Source of the DNA: Otis tarda
Taxonomy: Eukaryota; Chordata; Aves; Otidiformes; Otididae
Length of the DNA stretch: 64,000 bases
Reading direction: 5' to 3'
NCBI GenBank assembly: GCA_026413225.1
Contig: CM048557.1
Span: 23,972,871 to 24,036,870 of the forward strand
Shown here: positions 24,590 through 37,695 of the stretch, piece by piece
How the letters are laid out: the number at the start of each line of letters is the position of its first letter
How positions within the stretch are numbered: the first letter of the stretch is position 1
Position numbers and translations under genes: made by a program
Notes under the pieces: model-generated
What the model was told of the DNA's origin: nothing
Database searches by the model: none
What the model saw: the letters and a program-made list of their open reading frames with translations, nothing else

Positions 24590-27500
24590 GGTGTGTATTT
24601 CTCCCTATATTATCCAAGACACGTCAAAACAAACTCAAAAAGCAATAGAATAATGAAAGGAGACACGTTAAGAGCTAGTTGAGTAAAAACTGAGCAATAG
24701 CCACATTGGAAAACAAAAAGCAGCTGATATTCGTCCCCAGACCATTGCCTCCGAAAGTTAAAGCTATTCAAAGATATGTAAAAATACTTCTTGATATTTA
24801 GAGCATACAGTATAGGCTGAGAGAAAAGCAGAGGAAAGACAATCAAGTACTGACTAAAAATCATTCCAGCCCTCGTTCCTAGGTTTGATTCTGTATTTCA
24901 CATCCATGTAAAACTGATTTTTTGCAAAAAATTGCTGAGTACTTATTAGAAGCAAAGTCTTCACCATGTCTGATATATTTGTCAGCCACAGGAGACCAAC
25001 AACTTTATTTTGTGCATCTTCTCTGTTGAATTGTTTGCCCCAAAATGACATCACTTTGGCAAGAGAGGAGACATTTGCATGCCTTAGATAATAGCCTGCC
25101 ATTGCTGAGCTGATCTTTGAATGTTACCTTGGTTTTATTAGTACAACACAGAGAGTGGAGAGTGATAAACTCCCAAGAAAGAAGAATAGCAGCAAGTTAA
25201 CACTGACTAGCTTTGGGAAAATCTGTGTGTTTAAGAGAACTGATCAAATAACTGTCAGCACAGGTAAAACTTACTAATGTGCATCTTGTATTACTTGAGT
25301 ATAGTATTCAGAAAACAAACAAATAAACAAACAAACAAAAAACCCCAACAAACACAGGCACAGGCTACTTACCACAAGAGTATATTTCCTTAAGTTCCTC
25401 ACTGTAAGTTTGGCCCCACACAGGTTTATCAGCTGAATGAAGCTTATTACTGTAACACTGAGGTAGATAAGAAAGCCCAATTATTTAACGCCTATAAATT
25501 TAATTGCTAAGAAAAATCAACTAAATGCTGAAAGTAATTTCTAAACAAGAAAGGAATAAGAAATGGCAGTGATAAGCATATTGTCTTCATGACAGCATCT
25601 AATTGCTCACCCTATAATCCTATTGTGCCAAATGACAGCGGATCTTACTGATGAACTTCCTGATTCTGAGGAGCAGAAATTAAATTAAAACCTTGGATCA
25701 GACTGCTCTCATATCAGTGTGCTTACTGATTTTGATGGGTTTCATCCTGAAAGATGCTGAGTGCTACTATGAATGTACATCATCCAGTGGAGAACTGAGA
25801 GCCTCCGGCATTTTTCCATAGACCCCCAGGACCCTGCAGAATTGAGCTTCCTATCCAGAGCTTAGAAAACAGCTTTGGGACTAATTACTGTGTATTGTTT
25901 CCTTCCTCAGCATTTAGCATTGATGTCATCTGTCTATAAACCTTATCAGATCAGATCAATTTCAAACCAAAACCCTGACAGAAACAAGCTCAAAGTGATT
26001 TTTTTTTTCTTTTGATTGCTACCTTAAATTCCTCATGTATATACCACCTGTATGTCATATGGCTTATACACAGTGTGATGTAAATCCACATAGAGGTTAA
26101 ATCAGCCTTTGTTTATGTGCTTATATATGCTGCTTCTGAAATAGTATGTTATCACACTGTACAGTACACTGTATAATAGCACTTAAGTGTGTTAATACAT
26201 ATTAATTAGTTAAAAATAGAAGAAAGAACAACAGGGTGAGGAAGTCACCTCAATAAAGTTAAATCTCCCTGAATCTCAGTTTGGCCAGTGGAAATTACTG
26301 ATTCACACATTCTTAATTTAACATTAATTAAAGGCATGAATTAGTGGAAAACAACGTCATCTGTAGGTTAGTACAGCAGGAAGAAAAGAGAAAAGTGAAT
26401 GCTGCTCCTGAGGCTGTCTGATTTTGCTTATTCTCCAAAGGGGTGTGTTCTTATGAATAAACAGAACAATAATGACCTGATATTTTACTAATTATACATT
26501 TAACATACATTAGATTACTCAAACTGTCTTCTTTCTTGGCATTTTTGTCAAAACAAAACTTGGTATGTGATGCAACACAGATCAGTGATTTATCCATGTG
26601 CTTCAGTTTCCTTGGTGAGTATATTCCTTTTGTATTTCTTGATCTCAAAGGTACACTGAACTGAAATTTTGCAAATATTTGGGAATTAAACATTTGATAA
26701 TTCAAATCTCCTCAATCTATTTTTTTTCATTTTTATGCTTTTAAAATGCTTAACTTGGCTTCACTTTTTTCAATTATTAAATTAAATGTTTCATCCAAAT
26801 GAAAAGCTGTTTCCAAAATATGTGGAACTCTTGTTGAAATATGTGGGGTTTGTCTACTTCAGAACTCTGTCAGAATGTGTTCTAAATGGAAAATTTATCA
26901 AAACAGATTCTTGGTTTTGATGAATCTGTATGTTCCATTAAAAAAAAAAATTGAACAAAATATTCCTGAGCAGCTCCATTGTGAAGCTTTATTAATGTTT
27001 GATCAGCACTTTGAGAGCATAGGTATAGAAGTGTAAGTCACTCTGAATATGATCATTAAAATCCAGCAGCACAATACGGAGACAAGAACAAAAGTTAAAT
27101 AAAAGCAGTAAGATGACAGTAAAGATTAAATTTTTCAAAGTTACTCAAAAGTCTTGAAATAGGTTTGTTCACTAGGTAGAATTTTGACCCATCATGCTCA
27201 GAAGGACAGAAAGAATGACTACATGTATCAAAATTAAAATTAAATTATACTTCTTCAAATAACTAGTAAACAACACAATATAATTTTAAAATATCAAGCA
27301 GGTGTTACAAAATACATTGTTTCCAATGAAATGGAAATGAATATCTGAAAGAACTGTTAAAGGCATATGTGGATTTCACACATAGTTCTCATTGCACTAG
27401 AACAGTTATTTCATATAGACCAGTCATTTGTTACTCTAGAGAAACTATTTGTGCCAGGGACTTAAGTTGAGTAAAGGTTTCCTCATACCAGAGGCATGAA

Positions 27501-28817
27501 ACTAAGCCTGTACAGACAGAAAGCGTAATACCAAAACTGCAAAGCTCTCTGTCACACAGAAACAATCAGATCACAAAGATATTGCACTTTAAAAACCATA
27601 AATACTATAATCCACCTAAGGTTGACTGTAATTGCTCTTTTTCAGGTGTGCAAAACACTACTAAGGTGAGAAATTAAGCACAAGTCCCTCTCATTAATGC
27701 AGGTGGACTGGTGGTAAGAGCTACCAGCATTTCCAGACTAGCAGCCTCGTTCTCCAAGTATCAAAGTCAATTGACTTTTTGTATCTGACACCAGTAAGAA
27801 AAGGCTCAAGCTTTGGTCCTAGTTCCACCAAGTATTTGCCATCTCCATGCCAACTTTAATCCACAGCAGAGAGACAGTGCCTTCAAACAACCACAGGTCC
27901 TCTGAGGACTAAAATGTCCACTGTCCAAATGAAAAGTAGGCAGCAATTTCACCAGTCACAAGCATGCAGCTTCTTCAAGAATATAATGGTGTCTATCCTA
28001 ACAAAAGTCATACAAACAGTATATTTCATTATATTATATTAGTATACAGACTACTGTCTGGTTTGATATGGATTGTCAAGGAGATACTGCAGACTGATTA
28101 ACCTTTCTGCTTGTCCAAATACTTGGAGACTCTGTAACGACCAGAGCAGGCTTTTTTTGTCTACTATCTGTGGTTAATCCAGCATTTCCTTATACGTACA
28201 GCAAATCACTGACAAATCAGCCTCCCTCTGAGCACTGGTGTTCCACTAAATAATAGCACATTTAAAGCTAAATTGGAAACTCATCTCTCAAAAGAATTCC
28301 CAGATCAGTTTATTTATTCTTCATCTTCTGTTTTGCCAAAGAAGAAACACAGCAGACAAAATGCTAGGGCATTTACTAGCTAACTTTCCAGTAAGAATGA
28401 CACAGTTTGTCCAGAAATGGCAAGTGCCCCAGTTTATACTGTTGCTGCCAACCCTCTTTAATATTCAGTGTCTAATGTCTGCACAGTTCTCAAAGGCAGA
28501 CACTTGTTTCTGTTCACTCAGGCGAAGAAATATTCCAGCTAAAAGTACAGCCTCTTTCCCCTGGGTTTTTCAAAATTCTGCCAAATAAATACATGTTATG
28601 TAATAAATAAATAAACAACAACAACAACATTAAATTTTTTTCTATTTGTTTTGTATCAGACAACACTAGATTAATGAGCTGCTTCAAGTTTTTACATGAT
28701 TGAAACGATCCAAACTGATCCTCCAACATTCTTTTTTTTTTCTGTGAAAAAAAACCAGATATCTGTTCCTGATCAAACATCTGACATTTTGACTGGTAAA
28801 GGAAGAAATAAGTGAAC
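24590..28817. other. AT-rich intergenic sequence, no gene seen
   Basis: No gene is recognised. It holds an (AAAC)n-like tract at 25312-25341 and an A run near 26940-26951. Frames up to about 85 codons are present without known motifs. Confidence 0.55.
25312..25341. repeat. (AAAC)n simple repeat
   Basis: Imperfect AAAC/AAAT tetranucleotide tract ending in an A run. A simple low-complexity repeat. Confidence 0.8.
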
Positions 28818-28933
28818 CATAGAATTGCAGAATCATTTAGGTTGGAAAAGACTGTAAGATCATCTAGTCCAAGCATTAACCTAGCACTGACAAGTCCACC
28901 ACTAAACCACGTCCCTAAACGCTGTATCGATGT
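28818..28933 (-). mobile_element. CR1 3' fragment, diverged subfamily
   Basis: On the minus strand this is only the terminal 110-115 bases of a CR1 retroposon. The left edge CATAGAATTGCAGAATCATT is a decayed octamer repeat. It is followed by GGTTGGAAAAGAC, TCATCTAGTCCAA and a CCACCACTAAACCACGTCCC block. That last block differs from the other CR1 fragments here and marks a different CR1 subfamily. It is too short to hold coding sequence. Confidence 0.85.
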
Positions 28934-29068
28934 AGCCTATGGATACAAGTCCATAGGAATGAACAACATAAATTTGTCATTATCCTCATGCATCAGTAGG
29001 ATTAAAATTGCCATCTTTTATTCAAATAATATGAAACCTAAGTTTGCAAAAAGGCCATGTCCTGACCC

Positions 29069-29087
29069 AAAAAAAAAAAAAAAAAAA
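29069..29087. repeat. A19 homopolymer
   Basis: Nineteen consecutive A. A poly(A) tail of a retrocopy is possible, but no retrocopied gene is recognised to its left, so it is listed as a simple repeat. Confidence 0.85.
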
Positions 29088-30604
29088 GTCTAAAAATCTG
29101 ACCTCTGCTGAATTGCTTAGGTGATTCCTTGACTAACGTTTCTACAGTGTAAAAAGCAGTGGTTATTGTCAACCTCAGTGTTTCAGCACATATTTACCCA
29201 GAGAACTCTGCAGTAGCTCTACTGAAAATGCCTTCATGCCCTTGGAATACCTTAGTTGATTCCCACTGTCTGTAGTTTTATGCTAGGAATGCACTATTCA
29301 CTTTGATTGGATAGAAATGTAAATTTGAAAAAATGCAGGTATTCCAGCACAACCACTGTATAGACATTTTAAAAATGGGTAAAATTAAATTATTTAAAAT
29401 CTGAATATAAAACATTACTTTTGTTTCAGAGAGAGCTGAGGTAAAATAATGCATTTTTATTTATTTGTTTAATAATTCATGTGGTATTTAGTAAGAAAAA
29501 ATAACAAAAAAAAAGTTTTTTGAGACTCCACCAAGACAATCAATCAGCTAGATGCTAAATTCTATGCTGAATATATTCTAAAATGTTCAACTTTAATGTT
29601 TTTTTACTGCACTGGAGTACAGTGCCTTACTGAAACAAAACTGTCTGTGTTCTTTGGAACTCAAAGGAGTTCAGGGCTCCAAGCATCCATAAGGTTCAGA
29701 TATATGTTAATTAAAAATGATGAAATGTTGATTAAGTCCATTAATAATTGGAGAAAAGAATAAAACATAACAATCCTACGTGGCCTTGTCTTTATTGTCC
29801 AGGCACTTCCATGACGTGTTATGTTCCTTTCTACAACTGGATAAAACCCTGTATTGATTTTATTGGTATTTTGCTGCCTGAAGTTTGAAGAAAATCTACA
29901 ATTTAAGAATTATCATGCTCCAATATCTCCTCTACTCACATTTTCCTGTGGGGAAACCACTAGGATTGAACTAGGCCTTACATGTGGACATATGCTATTC
30001 ATCTTCAGTAAGTCTCAATAAAAAGAGAATAACTGAAAATTTAGCCTGTAAAGGTGGTATTTGTAATCTCTCAGGATTTGACCCAAATATATGAGCCCCT
30101 TTGAGGAGTAAATTTATTTTTCCCTTCAGATGATTTACAAAAAAAAAAAAAACCCTAAGTAGTATTAAGCTGAGAAGAGACCCCAAAAAGTTCAAATAGA
30201 AACATCAATTATGATTCTCCATTAGCAAGTACATTTTGAGCAATCACTTTTTAATTTATTGAATATGAGCTATTCAGTACATTTTTCCACAAGGCTTTTG
30301 AGTTGAGACTTTCAGTTATGCCTAATATTTCCTCTAGAGTTAACTCACTTTTACACAATTTTCTTATAACCATGCAAGAGCAGGGGGCAAATCATTTAGT
30401 CTTTCACTTTTGAGCCTAGTCCTTAATTTTAGATCAATAGCAAGATGAGTCAAGTAGACTGCTGCTAATGTTCAGCCAATCTTGAACCCAACAACACACA
30501 GCCACACAGAGAACTCTTTTTTTACAACTTAGTGTTCTCTCCCGCCCAAAGGAAGTTGCTTGTCAAAGTTTCATTAATGTATGTCATAACTGAAAAAAAA
30601 CCTG

Positions 30605-30682
30605 AAAGTTGTATAGAATACTCACCATAATCGTAAGCTGCAAAATCAGCTTATAGTTATAGTGAGTATTCTATAAAACTTT
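30605..30682. repeat. Long near-perfect hairpin, 36-bp arms
   Basis: The left arm (30605-30640) and the right arm (30647-30682) are reverse complements at 31 of 36 positions, separated by the 6-base loop CAAAAT. In plus-strand RNA two of the five differences would be G-U pairs, leaving three mismatches, so the stem would be very stable. Size and shape resemble a microRNA precursor or a folded-back palindrome. No terminal duplication or known transposon end is seen, and no other copy occurs in the window. Confidence 0.85.
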
Positions 30683-31730
30683 GAAATTATATTGGTTTAA
30701 TCCATATCTTTATTCATTTCTTTCCAGGAATAAGAGAGTTTTTGTCTAAGAGCTGTGTCCCTGCAGCACTGGATGGGAATAGAAGAGTGGCAAGACTTGT
30801 GAGAAAATTGCTTAGGAAATCTCTTGGGGAAAATTTAGATGGAAATTAGTAGTTTACTGTGGATTGAAGAGATAACAATACAAGAATAAAATTCTAGTGT
30901 TGAAGTTTCTTATGTTATAGCTGTTCATCCCTCACCTTTCTAAGAGAAATAAGACTAAGAAAGCAACTTCAAAGTCTGTTTCCCAGAAATGGAACATAAT
31001 TTTTCCCTCTTCGGTGAGCATTATAATAAAGCTACATATACAAATTACTGTAACTGTAGAAGTGCAAATGGGAACTGGAACTCCTGCTAACTTAGGTTAG
31101 TGGAAATTTTATTGCTTGTGTACCTTTTATCATAAGATAGGAAGACACTGCTCTCAGTACTTTTATTCATTGAAAACTACTTTTGCATGCTTACTGAATT
31201 TCGTCCAAACATTTGGAGAAGTAGGGCTCATATAATATCTTGAACTTTACAACATTCATATTACATAAGAATAACAAAGACAAAATGCAGAGAAATGGAC
31301 ATCTTACAAAATATTCAATAATCTTCTAGAAAATAACAGCAAAAAGCAGAATCTTTGACAAGGCATATAGAGGCGATCATTCTCTTGGATATCTTAGTTT
31401 ATTGACTGCTTGCTATATCTATCATACTTCAATTCAAGCTAGAAGTTACCAAATTTAATACAAACAGGCTTCTTGGGAAGTCTTTTCTATTTTAGACATG
31501 AACTACTGAATCCTTCAGGTGTTTTTCAGAGGCATCCACGTAAGGAATTGTTTCTTTGCTGAACTGCAGAAAACTAGGAATTGATTGAACTTATTCCAAA
31601 CCAAGCTGCAAATACCTGTAGTTGCCAGAAGGCATTTTCCCAGCCCTTTCATATTCAGAAATAGCAAAACCAACTCTTTGTGGGGATGTACTTATGCTTA
31701 AAAAGCACATAATAATCCTACTTCTCTTCC

Positions 31731-31780
31731 TTTTGTACTCAGGAATACACTGAGTGTATTTTGTACTCAGGAATACACTG
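31731..31780. repeat. 22-bp direct repeat, 28-bp period
   Basis: TTTTGTACTCAGGAATACAC continued by TG occurs at 31731-31752 and again, identical, at 31759-31780, with GAGTGT-type sequence between. It is a recent local duplication. Confidence 0.9.
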
Positions 31781-34137
31781 CTCTGTTGCACAAAGCCAGT
31801 CCAAACAGAAAGCAGTGTACAACTGAGCAGAGTTGCATGCACAGGCATCACAAAAGCCGTCATACCTTTCCTGTGTGGCACATAGGCAGCATTACCAAAT
31901 GTTAACAACCGTAGGTTTTTCCTGTTTGATTTGAAAGTCGGCTTTTGCTTTACAGATAAGGTGATCCTCCTGATATTCTTTAGGATGGGAAAGAAAAAAC
32001 TGATCCAATTCTTGTATCAGCTACATGTAAGTGAGATAAGAAATCCATGTAAGTAAGTTAAATAATTTTCTTTAGGCTTAGGTCACAGGAGCCCTTGCAA
32101 GTTAGATTTGATCTACCAAATATCGACATAGATACTTTGCATAAGTAAGTTTTCCATTGCAAACACTTGAAATCTTGTTAAAAAAAATTGTGTGAATGGG
32201 AGTTTGTAGAAGGAGTCTATTAAACTACAAAACAAAAACTCACAGAAAGATCTCTTCATAGTAAGAACAACTCACCTAAGGACTAGACATTTTAAAGGAG
32301 AGATCTGAGAAGTGTGTACTTTGTTTTGGCTCGCATCATGGCTCTAGGTTTTTGTTACCTTTTAGAAAAAAACAACCTCAACCCAAATATCAAACACAGA
32401 ATCCATCTGTTTTTCCATACCTTTAAGACACCTCAATGACACCTATTTCAGTTCCCTCTGCTCCTTTTAAAAATTAAAAACAGAAAACAAAAATGAAAAA
32501 TAAAATGAAAAGAAAAATAGGAAAGCTGAGTCAGGGTCAATTCAGTGAACATGTTTCTACTGAACTACATGAGATATTTGCATTGAATTAGTAACCTTTG
32601 AGAACGGAGGGAAGGTAAATACCAATAAGGAATTACTGTACTTGATTTTATGAACTGTTTTTCATGTCATCAATGTCTAGTGCTCAGTAAAAGTTCCTGA
32701 AGACTTCTGTTGCTGCTCAGTCTATAAATCATTGAGCTTTGACCTTAAGAGGCAGTTTCAGAGTTGCATTCTATTTTAAATTTATATAATACATTTCACC
32801 CTCAGAGAGTCCTAAACAGTCAAGATTCAATTTGCCTTCAAGTGAAATAAAGGTTGCTGTAAGGTGAAAAACAGTAATTCCTTTAACTGCTTTAAAGCAC
32901 ATTTTGGGACAAAGCACATAGAAACTCCTGATAACCAGCAAAGCTACAGAGTTTAGCTATGTGTAACATCAGAACTAACTCTGTTACCTTTTAAAAAATA
33001 TACAGATAACCTTGTGGGAGAACTCTGATGCTTACTCAAACACCTCCAGAATTCCTTCCATTAGCTGCCTTTAATGCACTAGAAAAATCCCCCATAAAAA
33101 TTACAAACTCTTTGAAAAGCTTCCTCCGCTGTCAGACCCTCATTTCACTACTAGATTGAAAAGGAGGAAAAAGAAAAAAAAAAACAAGGAAAAAAACCCA
33201 AATAACAAAAGATTGCTACTTCTGCTCACAAAACATACTTAATTGGTTTTTTTTCCTCTGCTCATCACAATGTATCTGACACACAGATTGTAAGCTTTCT
33301 GAAGCAATGATTGTATCCTCTGCTGCTTGTTTATATAATGCTTAACGTTAAGGGGAGATGAGGATGCAGTGGTTCTGCTTTGTTCCTACACCACAATAAA
33401 CAGTACTACAACCCGGTCAACACATTTTGTTTTTAAAAGGATCTAGTCAGTAGCATTTAAAGTAGAACACAAAGTCTGGAGCTTTTTAGCCTTATGTCAG
33501 GCTATTAATTCTACAAACACACTGACTAAATTGTTGGTATGCTTCCTGCAGTTCCCTAATTTTTCTTGTGGGTGTTGCAGTCAAATACCAACAAAGTCCA
33601 GCCTTTGAGGTTCTGTGTGAATACTAGCCTTATGTAAATTGACTGATGGTTCTACCAGAAAAGTCCTGCTTCATACTGTATAAATTTTCAGATTTTTGCT
33701 ATGGATTGGAAATTGCAGAGCTTCAGTAGTCCTTTCTGTTATTCTTGCCAGGGGAAGTAAAAAACTGCTTTAAGACCTTGCGAATTCTTGCTATTTCTGC
33801 TTGGAGTTTTGTTGCTTTCTTCAGTCTCAGACCAAGACAAACATCTGTTTGCCTTGGTACATAGCAGTAGTTTTCACCCTGAAAAATGGTTAACTTCTTT
33901 TGCAAATTTATGATTGAGCTTTTGTCATTTCAGTGGTGGTTCAGCTACAATATTCAGCTGACTTGAATAAAAAGTTATAAAAATTATTTACTACAAAACA
34001 CTTCTGTTGCTGGCAATGCCATCTCTTTTCCATCATTTTCTCCTACATTTACCAGACTAATTCAAAGTTTGCTCAAGTTTTTAAGTCTCCTGAGCTAGAG
34101 GTAAAACAATATGTGAATCTGGAAATACTAACAGGGT

Positions 34138-34769
34138 TGTGGTGGTTTAGCCCGAGTCACCACACAGTTTCTCGCTCACCCTCCCCCTCCCTGGTGGAAT
34201 GGGGGAGAGAAATTGGTAAAACTGGGAAGAAAGGAAAACTTGCGGGTTGAGATAAAGACAGTTTGCTAAAATAGGAAAGGAAAACTACAATAATAACAAA
34301 AATATAAGGATATTAATATATACAAAATGAACAATGTACGATTTCTCACCGCCCGATGTCCCAATGACTGATACAGCCTGTCCTGAGCAGCGATCACAGA
34401 AACAAAACTGAGCAGCAAGCAAAGGGTGGAAAAAGAGCCAGCAAGGTAGAGGGAATGATGCCAGCGAGCAAGAGAGAGGTGGAAGAAGATGATGCCCCCC
34501 ACATGGGCAACCCCCACTTATATACTGAGCATGACGTTTATGGCATGGAATACTCTCTTTGGCCGGTTTGGGTCAATTATTCTGTCTGTCTTTCTCCCAG
34601 CTTCCTGCATCTGCACATTAGCGAGACTTGGAAAGCCAGACAGTGTCCTTGGTCTCATTAACAACAACTGGTATCATCAGCATGTTGATCAACATTCTTC
34701 TCATACAAAATCCAAAACACTCCAGCTACTGAGAGGAAAATTAACTCCATCCCTGCCGAAACCAGGAGA
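34138..34769 (-). mobile_element. Solo LTR, family 2 copy 2, inverted
   Basis: On the minus strand it starts TCTCCTGGTTTCGGCAGGGA at 34769 and ends with GGCTAAACCACCACA at 34138. It is 632 bp long and aligns with the copy at 23963-24589. AGGGT on both sides (34133-34137 and 34770-34774) is a perfect 5-bp target-site duplication, which fixes both borders and supports an ERVL-type integrase. The minus strand has TATATAAG (34517-34524 region), the likely promoter. No gag, pol or env is attached, so it is a solo LTR. Confidence 0.94.
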
Positions 34770-37695
34770 AGGGTGAAATGAAAAAAGCTAACAGTACCAA
34801 AGAACTGTCCAAGCTGTCCAAGCTGGAGATACAAAATATAGATTTTTTTTTTATAATAGCTACAGATACCTACACTTCCTGAAGGTTTCACTGCCTCTGA
34901 AGAGAAGATATGAATAATAATCAGAAGATAATTTTACATTTTTCTGATATCTTGGTTATTTCCATTTGATAATTTAATCTAGAGTTTGATGACTAAATTT
35001 TGCAGCATTTATGCTTAGTGAAGAGTAGAAGTAGTTAGATAGCTTCTAGTATTAAGATATCCACCTTACAAAACAAAATATCCTGCTTCACCAGCATACT
35101 ACTAAGTCCTTTGCTGCTGGCTGGCAGAATGTCATTTGGCAAGTAATTTGTCTCTGTTTCACTATTTCTCTTTAAAATAGATACGAATAATGCTCTTAAA
35201 ATAACAGTCTTGAAATGCTCAATCTAGTTGAGCTGTCCTAGTACCTGGAACATCAAAGCTACAGCTTTCTCCAAGCAGTATACTGCCCCATCGCAGGTCT
35301 GGGGTGGATGGAATGTCCAGAATGACTGGCCCTGGGCCAGGTGTATGTGGCAGATCCACATTACAGCTGAAAAAGCTGGGAGACTGCTGAAGTTTTGAAA
35401 TCAACTTTGGAGCTGCAAGGTCAGGTGAACCGATTCAATCAAGTTCTGAGAAATATGTTCATTTCTGTTTATACTACTCTAATTGAAATCTGCATTTTTC
35501 AGAGACCTCTCATGAAGAATTTTTAATCTATATTTGGAAAAAATGTGTAGGTACGTATGTTTTTTTCATTTACAAAAAATATCATATCTTGATGTATCTG
35601 TACAATTTTGGACACAAGTGTTCTGGGTCAATATCAATGAGCAATTCAGTGGCCCTATAAAAATGAAAATCAATTGATATGGGAAACTGAAAATTACTTG
35701 TATTTAAAAAAAAAAAACAACAAACCCTGCAATCTTATCTCATATTGTTAGACAGAACTACCTTATTACTCTTCAGTTATGTCAGAAAATTGTTATTTGA
35801 CAGAGCAAGCTAAGCAGCACCTCTTTCTTCCCCAGAAGTCAGTGACTTCTGAACTGTTGATCTCTTCATGTATACCTCTTGGAGATATAATGGTTATTAA
35901 GTTAGAACATGACAGTATGTTCTCGATAACCAGGCTGGGTCTAGTAAAGAGCTCTGGCATGTGAACTTAGTGACTTAAATCTTCACTACCATTGGACTAT
36001 CTGTACAGTACTCCTTTGCACAGTACAGCCATTCCTTAATTTCCAGGATGAAAGTTCCTTAGTTGACATTCTAGGTTGATGCAGAATAATTTTGGACCAG
36101 TTTTTACATAACCTTTCTCACAATTCCTCTTCTTCTGCAGGGCTAGCTCTTATAGGCCTTTCCAGAGGCTCCAGTAATACTGTCTGTGGAAAAAGCATAT
36201 ACCTGCACATTATGGTTTGGAATGGAGTGGTGAAAACAAGTTGTATCTACACCGTAAATCTTCTTTGGATTTGGATTAAATTTTTGATTAAACACCTATT
36301 CTAGATGTAGGGAAGGCACTAGAGTATACATTAGCTCTTTTACTTCTCACACCAAAGGAATCACCTACATATCAGGGAGAATCTCAACATTTATACCATT
36401 ATGTAAACAGGGACAGTTGAAGGACTAGAACACCAAAACCAAGGAACATAGCACTATGTGTAGGTGCACTAAGACGTAGCATCTAATAGATTTGTCTGTA
36501 CACCAAAATGATTTTTAAAATTTATTTATTCAATCTAGCACAGGAAAAGGATTTACTCGAGACACAGATTGCTCTGGCTACTTGAATTCACCAATTCACA
36601 GCTTGAGTGATTGCTCCAAATTTGTAAAGTTTCAAGGTGCTCTGATTCAGAGCACATGTCTGCTCCCAGTTTAAGAAATTCATACTATTCATCAGCTCAT
36701 TAAATATGAATGGCACAAGAAAAGGAGTCTGATTCTATATTTTACAAGAACCGTGGCCTCTTGAAAAGAGAAATCCAAGTTTCAATATACTTGGGAATTT
36801 GTACCTCTTATCCAAGGGTTCTTCCCATTAAAATAATACATAAATAATACTTGCAGAGTGTATAATCTTCAACATCTTCTGCTTCATATTTCCTTACAAC
36901 TTATAGTTACAGCTGATTATTGAAAGCTGGAAGTTCAAATAAACAGAGGGAGAGAAAGAGCAGAATATGGGTTTCTTGGCCTACGCATGAGTATTCCACC
37001 CACACAGCTTCTGCTGTCTTCCATAAAAGAAATGAAGTAATCTCAATACAAAAGTTTGTGAGTGGAATTAGCAACTGACTTGCAAACTAGAATTAAATCC
37101 TGTATCTCAGAGAGAGATGAGCATTTAGGAAACAAGATTCCTATTGGTATTCCCTTCTTTTAGTAACTGCAATTTTTGTGACTCTTATGCTTAGATATTT
37201 ACTGCAACATGTGTGGCTTCATTATTATGAGTGTGTACTGAAAAGCAGGTGATATAGGATTTAATACTGTGAAATACTTTTATAGATTTAATTTTTGAGG
37301 TATCAGAGACTTCTATGGTCTTCAGAAATATCATATATTTCTTGTCATTCTTATGGTTTGAACATCAACATGTATAATGTATTGCCAAGATAACTCATAA
37401 AGAAAATCTGAAAGTTTATGCACTGACTATGCATAATTCTGATCAGACTCCAGTGAAATACTGATGATCAACCACAGCTGCTATCAAAGATGCTATGTAA
37501 ATGTTCTAACATTAAGTATCGTATGCAACAGATATAACCAATAATCCAAGAAGTCCCTTCACAACTGTTTTGATGTGTTCCCAGCACATATAGTCCTTAT
37601 TTTCCAGAGACGTATCTATCTCAAAGTGAAATTGATGTCTACGTAGACTGGCAGCATAAGGCCTATGAACTATTGGCTATAACGCACTCACACCC
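34770..37695. other. AT-rich intergenic sequence with an exon-like island
   Basis: Apart from the candidate exon at 35245-35412 on the minus strand, no gene or repeat family is recognised. A-rich runs occur near 35706-35717. The last five bases, CACCC, form the left flank of the next LTR. Confidence 0.55.
35245..35412 (-). other. Candidate internal coding exon
   Basis: This 168-bp island is about 51% G+C, counted directly, in AT-rich surroundings. On the minus strand it follows CCTTGCAG (acceptor-like) and ends CCAG|GTACTA (donor-like). One frame is open through the whole segment, from acceptor phase 2 to donor phase 1, and reads like real protein: proline-rich, with LPHTPGPGPVILDIPSTPD and then LRWGSILLGESCSFDVP. 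The frame stays open until 35219, past the donor, and has an in-frame stop about 20 bases upstream of the acceptor. I do not recognise the protein. It could be an exon of an unannotated gene, a decayed gene fragment, or chance. Confidence 0.3.

Larger units (their letters stand above)
28934..34137. other. AT-rich intergenic sequence with a long hairpin
   Basis: No protein gene is recognised. Listed separately are a 19-base A run (29069-29087), a long hairpin (30605-30682) and a 28-bp-period duplication (31731-31780). A-rich low-complexity stretches are at about 30139-30152, 32468-32520 and 33165-33210. The last five bases, AGGGT, are the left target-site copy of the next LTR. Confidence 0.55.

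Noticed and set aside
29069..29087. A19 run as the tail of a processed pseudogene
   Set aside because: No recognisable retrocopied gene precedes it and no flanking duplication was seen.
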